From: Calvatia gigantea
Lineage: Eukaryota; Basidiomycota; Agaricomycetes; Agaricales; Lycoperdaceae
Length of the DNA stretch: 64,000 bases
Assembly (NCBI GenBank): GCA_025093985.1
Contig: JACAAK010000005.1
Location: 992,001 to 1,056,000 of the forward strand
Direction of reading: 5' to 3'
Below are positions 34,744-44,380 of the stretch, piece after piece. The notes beneath the pieces were generated by a model. The model had not been told where the DNA came from. It did not search any database and saw nothing but the letters and a program-made list of their open reading frames with translations. Every line of letters starts with the position of its first letter. Positions within the stretch are counted from its first letter, which is position 1. The position numbers were made by a program, and so were the translations under genes.

Positions 34744-36319
34744 GCTAGACTTTCTAGGCCGATGGAGCCCAGTACAGGAAAGATGGGGGTAATTTGCTGG
34801 AGAACATAAAATCCCAAGATCGCTTTTGTGCAAGGAAGTACGTCTTTTGGTATGTTTGACATGATTTGGGCATATACCAGGTGAAGGCTTTTCTCCTGTT
34901 GGGAACCGGAAAAAGAGGCGACCGTCAAAGATTGCTGATCCAACATGTGGGAAAAAATGTTTAGACGGGAGACAGCATTCACGCCAGAAATATACTCCAG
35001 TGCCAACGAAGCGAAGAGGAAGTACCCAGAGCAGGCATCTGCAAGCTCCAGCACTTCCATTTCCGAAGGCCAAGAAGGCGATTGGATCGAGTAGCAGTAG
35101 ACTTTCGAGACGTCCAAAAGTTTTGCACGAAGGTACCGCTCGATGTCTTTTGAGGGATCTCGGGTGTCGATGGGGACTTTTTTCTCCCAGAAGCCTGTGA
35201 TATCCTCCTTCACTGCTGCGAATGATGACCTCAAGTGGGTCTCTGGTCGGCTGGAGATGATCCATAGTAAAGGTGTGGAATCAGGATGAAGAAGAATGGA
35301 GTCACGAATCAGGTCAATGATTTTGCATTGACTTGCACCGCTCCAACATTCATCCAGACCATCCAAAAAAATCACCCAACGTTGGGTACCTGGAATAACA
35401 TGCTTGAGAAAAGGTCGGATAAAGAGGATCCGAAATTGTTCAATGATGGAGAGGGATAGAAAATTGGGATTCAAAGTCATCTCGTCCTCGACAAAGCGGC
35501 GGTATGCCGGATTCGCAACAGCAAAGTCATAAGCAAGAGTAGTGAAAACCGTATGGGGATTATCGCGTAGGGTTCGAGACAAGAACAGTGTGGCGGAAGT
35601 CAACCTAGAAGAGTAGGTCTCTGCAAGTGTCTGCATCACTGCGGTTTTCCCGGAACCGGCGGGTCCAAAGAGCCAGATGATCCTGGTATCCTTGTCGAGG
35701 ATGCGGGTTCCAATGTCATTGAGGATGTGTGTTCGGGTGCCAGGACAGCTATCGAGGGGGAGGATAGCGAGCAGATGAGTTGTACCGGGCGCCTGGGATG
35801 ACATGCTTGAGCATCTTTTCTAGCACTGTTTCAACTCGGAGTCTCAGCCATACCACCACAAACCGTACATACATGTTACTCACCGGATTTGCTTCCAAAC
35901 AACTTGTTCATTAGCCCCTGTTCATATCTATCGGGGGCTGGGTCACGGAGGGGGGGTTGGCTTGGATTTGTAGGGGATTCTACATCGGCCGCATTTGCCT
36001 GAAGATGTCCTAGCCAAACGAAGCTTGAATTGCTATTGCGTGTTCAAAGCTATCTTTTGGGCCTCACCGATTGAGTCTTCATATCCGGCAAGGAGGTGCG
36101 AACCTCCTTGGGATCCTCTCGAGGTCGGTATGGAAGTCCCAATGGAACCTAAAGTAAATCATGATCTAAATACGATATGTCCTGTGGACTACGGAAGACT
36201 TGCAAACCCGCCTTGATCACAGTCGTTTCAGTTTCACCGGGTACTGATAATTCAAGAGGAGGAGTATACGAGTTCAAGAAGTCAGAAGTGTCAGGCAGAA
36301 GATGCCGCAGCCAGCTCAT
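34744..36319 (-). pseudogene. NACHT NTPase, tandem copy 3, N-terminal part, frameshifted
   Basis: The start is at 36319 (MSWLRHLLPDTSDFLNSY). The NACHT exon (frame 34740-35804) has Walker A GPAGSGKTAVMQ and Walker B WVIFLDGLDECW. Compared with the other copies one T is inserted at about 35750 (plus strand), between the HVIPGA segment and PGTRTHIL, shifting the frame. The exon ends abruptly after IGLESL at the inversion breakpoint. Two independent lesions make this copy non-functional. Confidence 0.87.
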
Positions 36320-36378
36320 CCTTGCGGTGACGGGGACCGAAGTGGTGAGTTTTGTGAGAGTTTGGAAGACGCTTGTAG

Positions 36379-36420
36379 CAACGTGCATTATGCACTTGAT
36401 AAACGCGCCGACATGAGGAA
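36379..36420 (-). promoter_or_regulatory. Conserved upstream element of NACHT copy 3
   Basis: Plus strand: AACGTGCATTATGCACTTGA followed by TAAACGCGCCGACATGA, the same position and sequence type as in the other copies. ATGCAT-like bases replace the TATA-like part of copies 2 and 4. Confidence 0.48.
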
Positions 36421-37247
36421 GAAGCCAAAAGAAGCGCAGGGCGAAATCAACCTTTCGTCACGCCATCACTTATATACTTATTTCAAGTTTGACGATCGCG
36501 CTGGTTGGAGTGGCTTCCCTGTCCCAATCTCTGCTACTGTCGGACATCCTTGGCCGCGTCTGCTAGACAAGAGGCCGAGTACGCGCGCGCGACCCTGTGC
36601 TGCACACGGTTCAGACGGCCGCCAGCCTCCAGGTGTGCTCGCCGAGTCGCCGACACAGTCCTTAACTCACCAAGGTTGCGAATATAGTCCCCCCCTGACA
36701 GCACTTCCACCTTGATAGGCTATACATACTTGCTGTGGACTTCCTTGTCAGGCCCCAGATTGCCCGATCCGTCACCAACCTTAAGCTTGCTTGTTCACAT
36801 TCTCCTACATTGCGCGGTTACAATGAACATTTACCTTCCGCCCAAGCTGTCCTCTTCGTCACAACTCAACACAAGAGTCAAATCTCAGACCTAAGGCCTC
36901 GGGCCCCAGTGTGGTGGAAAATTACAGTCGTGCTCGCCTTCAAATCTCGGTCGTCAGGATGAGCACTAATATTCAGTACTTTAGTAACCGCCACCGTTCC
37001 AAATCAAGTCACTTCGTGGTGGCGCAATTGTTGGCTACGGGGGAGGTGTGTGGGCGCTGCAAAACGAACCAGAGGTACTTACCGGCTTCGTGTATAGTGG
37101 GACTTTGTTTTTGTGAACGTTACTACTATATTTTTGTAGGACATCCAACTCGGTGTCTGAGAGTCAGGAATTGTTGTTAGGAAACGATGTAATTCCTAAT
37201 GTATCTTGTTTCGAGGGTTCCAGTCACACCTTGTCGAGTAAATTACG
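36421..37247. other. Spacer between NACHT copies 3 and 4
   Basis: About 830 bp with no gene. Short plus-strand open frames (36302-36715, 36911-37180) lack motifs. The last 45 bp match the 3' flank of the other copies. Confidence 0.45.
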
Positions 37248-37616
37248 CTAGTAAGGGAGAATGTAATACACTTCCCCTCGTGAATCGCATCCGGTAATAG
37301 GCCCAACGATCGCGCACTCCTCGTCAGACTCAGACGATTTGAGGATATTCACGAAGACGTCCCGCCCCGATGCCCGGACAGTAGCTAATTCCCCGAAAAT
37401 GCTCGATGGACTCCAGTCCTGACTCTGCTCAGATACACCGGGATTCTGCTTCAACCAAGCCAAGTCAACAGCGCCGATGGACACGCTAGAGCAGTACAGA
37501 CTCACCGCCCCTGATGTTAAATTGATGTCTGTAACGGTTAATGTGCCCTCCGTGCTGGATGTAACTATGCGGCAACAGTAGCGTTGCGCGGACATTTTCC
37601 AGAACACCTTATCCAT
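37248..37616 (-). CDS. C-terminal module of NACHT copy 4, 122 codons, open
   Basis: Open from MDKVFWKMSAQRYCCRIVTS to VGPITG.DSRGEVYYILPY. Residues shared with copies 2 and 3: MD[KR]VF, [AS]A[QR]RYCCRI[VI]TSS, GTL.[VI][TA]D, GELATVRAS.R, VGPITG and GEVYYILP. No family known to me. It could be a small separate gene, since Met is conserved. Alternatively it is the last exon of the NACHT gene: a GT-AG intron 37757-37809 links exon 5 to the sequence just upstream, and protein-level conservation in copies 2 and 3 begins before the Met. In copy 4 the spliced frame would miss this module by one base. Confidence 0.6.
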   Translation of the reverse strand: MDKVFWKMSAQRYCCRIVTSSTEGTLTVTDINLTSGAVSLYCSSVSIGAVDLAWLKQNPGVSEQSQDWSPSSIFGELATVRASGRDVFVNILKSSESDEECAIVGPITGCDSRGEVYYILPY

Positions 37617-37657
37617 GTCGAAGGCCGCTCGAGGAAGTCGGTCCGTGCTTGAGATTT

Positions 37658-37765
37658 GATAGCCTTTTTAGTTCGGGAGGGAGCCTGTACGATGATAGCC
37701 TGTTTAATTCCGGAGGGAACCTGTACGATGATAGCCTGTTTAGTTCGGGAGGGAGCCTGTACGAT
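37658..37765. repeat. 36-bp minisatellite, three units
   Basis: Units at 37658-37693, 37694-37729 and 37730-37765 differ at a few bases (TTTTTAG, GTTTAATTCC, GTTTAGTTCG). Each unit carries GTACAG on the coding strand, so the array repeats a splice-acceptor-like sequence. Copies 2 and 3 have a single equivalent (their APSQL segment), so the expansion is specific to copy 4. The length is a multiple of three and keeps phase. Confidence 0.9.
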
Positions 37766-37770
37766 GAGAG

Positions 37771-39989
37771 TCAGTTATAATTCCCATTTCCTCGAAAGAC
37801 GACATGTACATGTTTTGTAATCCATTCAATGAACTCTGCTATCTGAGGTTCTGCGAAATAGGCTATGAGATCGGGCCCAAACTCCGTGAAGATGTCAGCT
37901 GGACGAGAAGGCAGAGACTCTAGAAATCGTATCTTGGCCGCCCTTGAACTCGACCTGTCGTAATGGCATTGAATCAAAAACATCAGCCATCCATGTCGTG
38001 CGATCTGGAAGAGTGCTTCCTGAAGCCCATCAAGCTCGCCAAGGGGTGGCCAGCTAACATGAATCCCACACCTTTCTATACAAATTCATTATTGGCATGA
38101 AACATACGCATCTCAGCTTACCTCGTTTTTGCTTGAACTGTCGAAGTATCCTAACATAACACCACCAGATCGTGTAGGTTAATCCCGGTAAGTTAAGAAA
38201 ATATGTGCGGAGAAAATCAGAAAGGGAGCTGTGGAGAAACTGAATCCCATAATTTCCTGCTTCTTCTGGGGATGGAAAGACCACTAACGAGGAGATTCGG
38301 TGCAGTGCCGCGTGGGCGGAGTGTTTTTCGACGCCCAGGATGTTGCACACTGTTAAGAGGTCCAGGCTTTCCAGGCCGACAGAATCTGGTCCAGAGCAGA
38401 TGGGTAAGATTTGCTGGAGGACGTAAAATCCTAAGATCGCTTTTGTGCAAGGAAGTACGTCCTTTGGTATGTTCGACATAGCTTTGGTATACGTCAGGTG
38501 AAGACGCTTCTCCTGTCCGGAACCAGAAAAAGACGAGGGTGTCAAGGGACGCTGTTCCAACATACGATTGGGGGAAAAGAAGGCATTGAGGCGAGAGACA
38601 GCGTTCGCGCCAGAAATGTAGTCCACTACCGAGGAGGCGAATAGGAAGTATCCTGAACAAGTGTCTGAAAGCTTCAGCACCTCCTCTTCTGAAGGCCAAG
38701 GAGGCGCTGGCATCCAACGGGAGTAATTCTTTGAGACATACGCGAGTTCTGTTCGCAGGTACCGTTCGATGTCTTTTTTGGCACTTGGGGTGTTGATTGG
38801 TACCTCTTTTTCCCAAAAGCCTGTGGTGGTTTCCTTCATCAGCGCAAGGGATGCCTTCAAGTGCGTCTCCGGTCGGCTGGAGATGATCCAGAGAAGGGGT
38901 ATGGGTTCGGGGTAAAGGAGAATAGAATCACGAATCAAGTCAATGATCTTGCATTGGCTTGCGTCGCTCTGGCATTCATCTAAACCATCCAGAAAAATCA
39001 CCCAACGTCGGGTACCCGAAATTGCGTGGCTGAGAAAGGGTTGGATGAAGAGGCGTTTGAATTGTTCAGCCATGGAGAGGGATAGAAGATTGGGATTCAA
39101 AGCCATTTCTTCTCCAACGAAACGGCGGTATGACGGATTCGCAACAGCAAAGTCATAAGCGAGGGTAATGAAAAGCCTGTCGGGATCGTCGCGCAGGTCT
39201 CGAGACAAGAACAGTGTGGCAGAAGTTACACTAGAAGAGTAAGTCTCCGCAAGCGTCTGCATCACTGCCGATTTCCCAGAACCGGCAAGTCCAAAGAGCC
39301 AGATGACTCCGGTATCCCTGCCTTGGATGCGGGTGCCGATGTCCTCGAGGATGTGTGTTCGGGTACCAGGGCAACATCTAGGTGGGGGGCCACGAGCAGA
39401 GGAATTGTACTGAGCGCCCGGAATAATGTGTTTGAGCATCTTCTCCAAGACTGTTTTGTTCTGAACGTCAGCCACGATACCATGAATAAAACACACATTT
39501 TATTTACCAGTTTTACTTCCGTTCGGTTCATTCTTCAAAACTTGCCCGTGCCCATCGGAAGCTGGGTCGCGGAAGGGAGGGCTTGGATTGGGAGAGAACC
39601 CAACATCGATGGCGTTCGCCTGTTGATGTCCTAGGTAAAACGAAGCTTCGGTTTCTTCGAGATTTTTGGGCGTAAATATGCTGAGCCTCACCGACTGAAT
39701 CCTGATATCCAGGCGCATCAGAGATTATTGTAGGAGATTTTGATATGACATCTTCAGGGGCTCTTGCACCTTGCCGGGGCCTTTCCCTCGATATTGGTAA
39801 GGGGGCTTCCGCAGAACCTAAATTTTTTTCATGATTAAAATGCGATATATCTAGTAGACTGCGAAGGACGCGCAAACCTGTTTTGGTCGGGAGAGTTTCG
39901 TTTTCTTCAGGCGTTGATGACTCGACATCAGGAGCATAAGGATACAGGAAGTCAGATGTCTTAGGCAAAAAGTGCCGCAACCAGTCCAT
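37771..39989 (-). CDS. NACHT-domain NTPase, tandem copy 4, intact
   Basis: Predicted STAND-type NTPase, probably cytosolic. Exons 39878-39989, 39692-39817, 39508-39630, 38122-39450 and 37771-38075 give 664 residues, all phases agreeing. Order: N-terminal motif MDWLRHFLPKTSDFLYPYAP; acidic/Pro linker; VLEKMLKHIIPGAQYNSSAR; Walker A GLAGSGKSAVMQ (about residue 160); Walker B WVIFLDGLDECQ; ISSRPETHLKA; the C-terminal NACHT helical part; then a helical tail (FGPDLIAYFAEPQIAEFIEW). No WD40, ankyrin or TPR repeats. Such NACHT proteins are abundant in Agaricomycetes and some fungal relatives act in non-self recognition; that role is inference here. If intron 37757-37809 is spliced, the protein continues past this stop into the minisatellite. 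Confidence 0.88.
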
Positions 39990-40049
39990 CCTCATCACGA
40001 CGAGTATTGGGATGGTGGGTGTTTTGTAGGAGTCTGGGAAATGCTGCAG

Positions 40050-40090
40050 CAACGTGCATTATATACTTGATAAACGCGCTGACACGAGGA
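40050..40090 (-). promoter_or_regulatory. Conserved upstream element of NACHT copy 4
   Basis: Plus strand: AACGTGCATTATATACTTGA followed by TAAACGCGCTGACACGAGG. It holds a TATA-like TATATAAT on the coding strand and lies 60-100 bp upstream of the ATG, as in copies 1-3. Confidence 0.55.
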
Positions 40091-40365
40091 AGAAGCAAGA
40101 CACATGTGTCAGGGAGTTATCTCTACCGTCACACCCGTCGGAACGGGCTTCACCATCTGCATGGATGCCGCCGTCCCTCTTTTTGTCTTTGGCGACCCCA
40201 TTTACAGGCGCTGTGTAAAGAGTCATATTGGGCCTGAGAGATGAGAGCTGTATTCTTCCTGTTGTAGTTCGACATAAGAAGCTCAATCATGGGTAATTCC
40301 CTGCCTTATCCGCAACTAAATTAACAAAAAAGGCTCGCGCGACACGAGGATTGTCTATAGGTATA

Positions 40366-41598
40366 TCAGCTCTCCTCTGACAAAGCCAGCGCTTGCTCTA
40401 GTTCGTCTGTCTCGTTGATTAGCACCGACATGGGTGGGGCGTTTCCGTAGACTAGTCTTTGAATCGCGATAGCTATGGGTTGGGAAGTCAGGCAGTTCGC
40501 TCAGTGACTTGAATGGAGTCAACGTACCAACATCGACTGAAAGTTGAAAGATAGCGCAAACTTTAAACTGTAACGGAGAGTCCTGGAAGAAGAAGTAGAC
40601 CGTCCTATATATATTTTAGCTTGGTGAGGGTCATGGAAAGTATACGACAGCTCACTTGAAGGCATCTCCACCAAGCCATCCGATCAAAGTGGACAAACGA
40701 AAACCGTACAACGAACGTTGCCGGTAGTTGCTGTGTACCAAAAAAAACAATGAGCTTTTGTCCAGGTAAGATTGTGTAGAATATACTTGCCTGATGAGCT
40801 GAGGAATCGGGAGTGTACTTTCGAGACCAAGAGCCACGAAGCCGAGGACAGTGACGAAAATTTCGGACCGGCCGAGAGTCAGAAAGAGGATCGCTTGGCA
40901 TAGTCTAGTTGACACTCAGCAGATCAGCAAGGTAAAAGCAAGGCGAAGCAAGGACAAAGGCATACACAAAACCGCAGAGGAACTCAATATATTGCGCGTA
41001 GGTCGGCCATTGCCAGAATGACAATGGCCTGATCGACGAGCCGAGGGATTCCGGGCTCAGTTTTGGTCGATAAAGGATACAAATGTAAAGGAGGGCGAGC
41101 TGGGAATGGTATCAATATCGTTGATTCTGAAGAATACGCCTTAACCCACTTGAGCCACTATCATAAGTATGGACTGGACCAACAGTGCAATTTCGAAATG
41201 ATTTCTTGAATGGTACCCATATTAGCTTTGGAGGTATTTGAAAATATGTGTTCTGGCGTACCCCAACCAAAAGAAACAGCGAGTTATGTTGGCAAGTATT
41301 CTATAGCAAGACATTCAATAGCCTGTCGAGGACGCAGGAAGTATGCTTACAGGATCGCACAGACGTCGCGAGAGAATCCAGTTGCGTCGCTGGTTATCAG
41401 ATACAGTCATCAAGCTGGTTCAAATACAGAGTCAGAGAAACCTCACCGTTTCCGAACGATTGAAACAGCTTGATCAGCGTATACCTGGATTCATTTCGAA
41501 ACGTCATGACAATGGACGACACTCATGGCAAAATATGTGAGTACCAGAGGCGGCCCGATGGCCATTCCGACAGAAGCGAGCGTTGATATCCAAGTCAT
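40366..41598 (-). CDS. PQ-loop repeat membrane protein (Any1/YMR010W-like)
   Basis: Ten exons (41545-41598, 41447-41484, 41351-41389, 41262-41300, 41150-41204, 40966-41099, 40791-40904, 40656-40730, 40528-40604, 40366-40472) give 243 residues with consistent phases. Two PQ-loop-like regions are visible: the N-terminal GPPLVYADQAVSIVRKRDAT (degenerate) and LESTLPIPQLISNYRQRSLY, each followed by a GFS/GFR-type turn and transmembrane stretches (ITRCFFWLGNHFEIALLVQS; LIGWLGGDAFK). Family members sit in Golgi, endosomal or vacuolar membranes; yeast Any1 counteracts flippases. Start at 41596-41598 is the first ATG of the conserved part; an upstream ATG in an open frame near 41740 is possible. Intron 40731-40790 has a GC donor (GCAAGT). 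Confidence 0.87.
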
Positions 41599-42344
41599 TT
41601 GGTGGCCAACGGATGTTTTGCTCGTTAATGAGGTGAGTGTAGGTCGTAAAAGTTGCCGTAGACTGACAACGATGTGGGGTGCAGGACCACCATCATAATT
41701 TGGCCCAGGTTGAGCGGAACGCCCGTCATCAAGCTTAGTCATCATCCTCTTGGAACTAAAATTAGCGACCTCTGTGCAGAAATATGGACTCAATGGCACA
41801 TAGCCGTGGCAAAGAACAAACGACCTCTCCGCGAGGAGAACTCTTTATGTTCTGAATTTTGATTGAGCACCAAACACGGATGAAACCAGCGTTCAAGCAC
41901 GCAACCCGGAAAAGTGTTCCAACAAAAGAAGGATATTCGAATCGACCTGATGAAAATTTTTCGGAAGAAAACAGGAGATAACAGGCGCCGGGACTTGTGT
42001 TACTTGGATGCGTAAACGAGATAGCTGTGATATTTGTTAGCCTTGTCTGTTTAAACACCTTGACAAGCTCTGAACTCCAAACATGGTCGCCAAGTCACGT
42101 GGACGATTTTGGCCTTGCTCGTCGCTCGAGGGCGTTTACAATCTTAATTTGCTATTCACAGCCTACCAACGGCTGGCTAACCAAGACGCATTGGCTCTGC
42201 CCTCCCTCCCTCTAATACCACCTAGACATTGGCGCCAACCTTCTGCTCACTTCTAAGTCTACCACGTGTCATACGTCATACACAACCTGATTCCACGCCG
42301 CGACCTGGACAGTCGTTAATTCCTGCGTCTATTGGCCGACGAGA
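41599..42344. promoter_or_regulatory. Bidirectional promoter region, PQ-loop gene / GDP-mannose transporter
   Basis: 746 bp between two divergent starts. The minus-strand frame to 41799 is open and may include extra N-terminal codons or leader of the PQ-loop gene. No clear TATA box or operator was found. Confidence 0.5.
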
Positions 42345-43905
42345 ATGGCTTCAACGTCGAATGGGAAAGATACACATGAGGACGCGGCTGATTTGAAGAA
42401 AGCCTTGGCTACAGGTGCTGCGAAGGAAACGGCATCTTCAAAAGCTGCTGGTGAGTGATATCATCTGTACTTATGCGCATGGTCCCTCAATGTTTTCGTT
42501 GTGTAGTCCCTTCGATCGTCTGCTACTGCCTGGCTTCAATATTAATGACTGTCGTTAATAAGGTCAGTTAAAGGTGGATCTCACCAGGTTCTCGCTGACA
42601 GTGGTGGCTAGTTTGTTGTGTCGGGCGCCCACTTCTCAATGAACTTTCTCCTGTTATGCATCCAATCCTCAGTCTGTGTAATGTGCGTTCTGACCGTCAA
42701 GAGGCTCGGAGTCATTTCCTTTAGAGACTTCGACAAAAAAGATGCCAAGATGTGGTTCCCTATCAGCTTTCTTCTTGTTAGTGTGATTTACACGGGCTCA
42801 AAGAGTCTGGTGAGTGGCAAACCCACCGCTTGTCCGATGCGTAGTAAATTATTGCACCATTTAGCAATACCTGAGTATACCCGTTTACACCATTTTCAAG
42901 AATCTGACTATTATCTTGATTGTAAGTTAATTTCACACTTGGACTGGGTTCAAAAATCAACTCGTCGGCGATTTCAGGCATATGGAGAAGTAATTTGGTT
43001 TGGTGGTTCAGTCACTGCACTGACCTTTATTTCCTTCATTTTCATGGTGAGGTCCTATTATTTTCCACGGCAAACCACTCTTCCTAATTGCTGCGTCCTA
43101 GGTTGTTTCATCTGTCATTGCTGCATGGTCTGACGTCGCCAGTGCGCTTGCTGAATCAATACCAGCGGTGAGCACTGGCGTAAGTGCGGGTACACTGCAA
43201 GACCTCTTAAGTACCGTCCGCGGTATGAACATCGGCTACTTCTGGATGCTTCTTAACTGCTTTGCAAGCGCCGCTTATGTACGTACCCTCGCCAAGCCCT
43301 ACTCGACTGTGTTCATAAAGGGTTAATAGGTCTTGTCTATGCGCAAGAGGATCAAATCAACCGGGTTTTCTGACTGGGACTCAATGTTTTACAACAATTT
43401 GCTTAGCATCCCTGTTCTGGCACTCTTCTCCCTATTGGTCGAAGACTGGGGATCAGAAAACTTAACACGTAATTTGTGCGCCGCCTTCTATCACTCTCTT
43501 ATGTCCTCTTAATACCGTTGGGAACAGCCCGCCAGAGACCCGGAATTTCCTTTTATTCGCAATCGCATTCTCAGGCGCAGCAGCTGTTGGTATCTCATAT
43601 ACTACAGCATGGTGCGTGCGGGTAACAAGCAGCACAACTTACAGGTACGGTCATGGACGATCTGTGTAGATGCTGTTGACACTGACACCGGAGACCGCAG
43701 CATGGTTGGGGCTTTGAACAAACTCCCTGTGGCAGCATCAGGGATGTTATTCTTTGGAGACCCGGTTACCTTTGGATCCGTATCAGCGGTTGGGGTTGGT
43801 TTCTTCGCAGGCATCCTCTACGCGGTGGCCAAAAACAATCAGAAGAACGCAGAGGCACGAAAACAGGCTGACGCAATCATCCCTCTGGCAAATCGGAAGC
43901 CATAG
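42345..43905 (+). CDS. VRG4: GDP-mannose transporter (VRG4 family)
   Basis: Golgi nucleotide-sugar antiporter that imports GDP-mannose in exchange for GMP for mannosylation. Exons: 42345-42450, 42507-42562, 42612-42809, 42865-42921, 42978-43046, 43102-43278, 43330-43475, 43528-43644, 43701-43905, giving 376 residues. Family motifs: [12 protein letters not shown], the segment [20 protein letters not shown], and the substrate-binding GALNK ([10 protein letters not shown]). About ten hydrophobic segments. The N-terminal 40 residues are soluble and rich in Ser, Ala and Lys. Confidence 0.95.
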
Positions 43906-44380
43906 ATTGTTGCTGTGGACAACAGACGGAACGAGCTGAAATAGCCGGTATTGCGTAGAGCACGGATTTCCGCAAAGTAGCTCGTATACTATGTTTATCT
44001 TGCCGAGATAATCACATTGATTTGGGGGAGACGCGATGGTTTGGACAACATAAGTAGCTTAGTTGTCAAGAAAGCGCGGCGGTGAATGCGACAAAATGTG
44101 GAGATGAAGCGGACCCCGCGCTAATACCGAAGGGGTTTGGCCCAGGGCCAGGGGACGGGCGCGTAAAGGAGATCACATAATTATTATTGTAGGCTCGAGG
44201 ATCAGATAAAGACCCTCGCTCCTCCTGTCGATTACAATACCTTGGCGTCAAAACTCGTGATATTTTGGTTTCACATTACTCGTGGTCCCGATTGTTTGAC
44301 GTTCCCGAGATCCCCCATTCCATTCCTAAAACTGTTATCGGGCGGAACCATCTCCCCAAGCTTTACCACTCTCTACCACC
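43906..44380. other. Spacer upstream of pyruvate carboxylase
   Basis: 475 bp holding the 3' end of the transporter gene and the pyruvate carboxylase promoter. A pyrimidine-rich stretch (44,345-44,380) directly precedes the start codon. The short frames are not supported. Confidence 0.55.
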
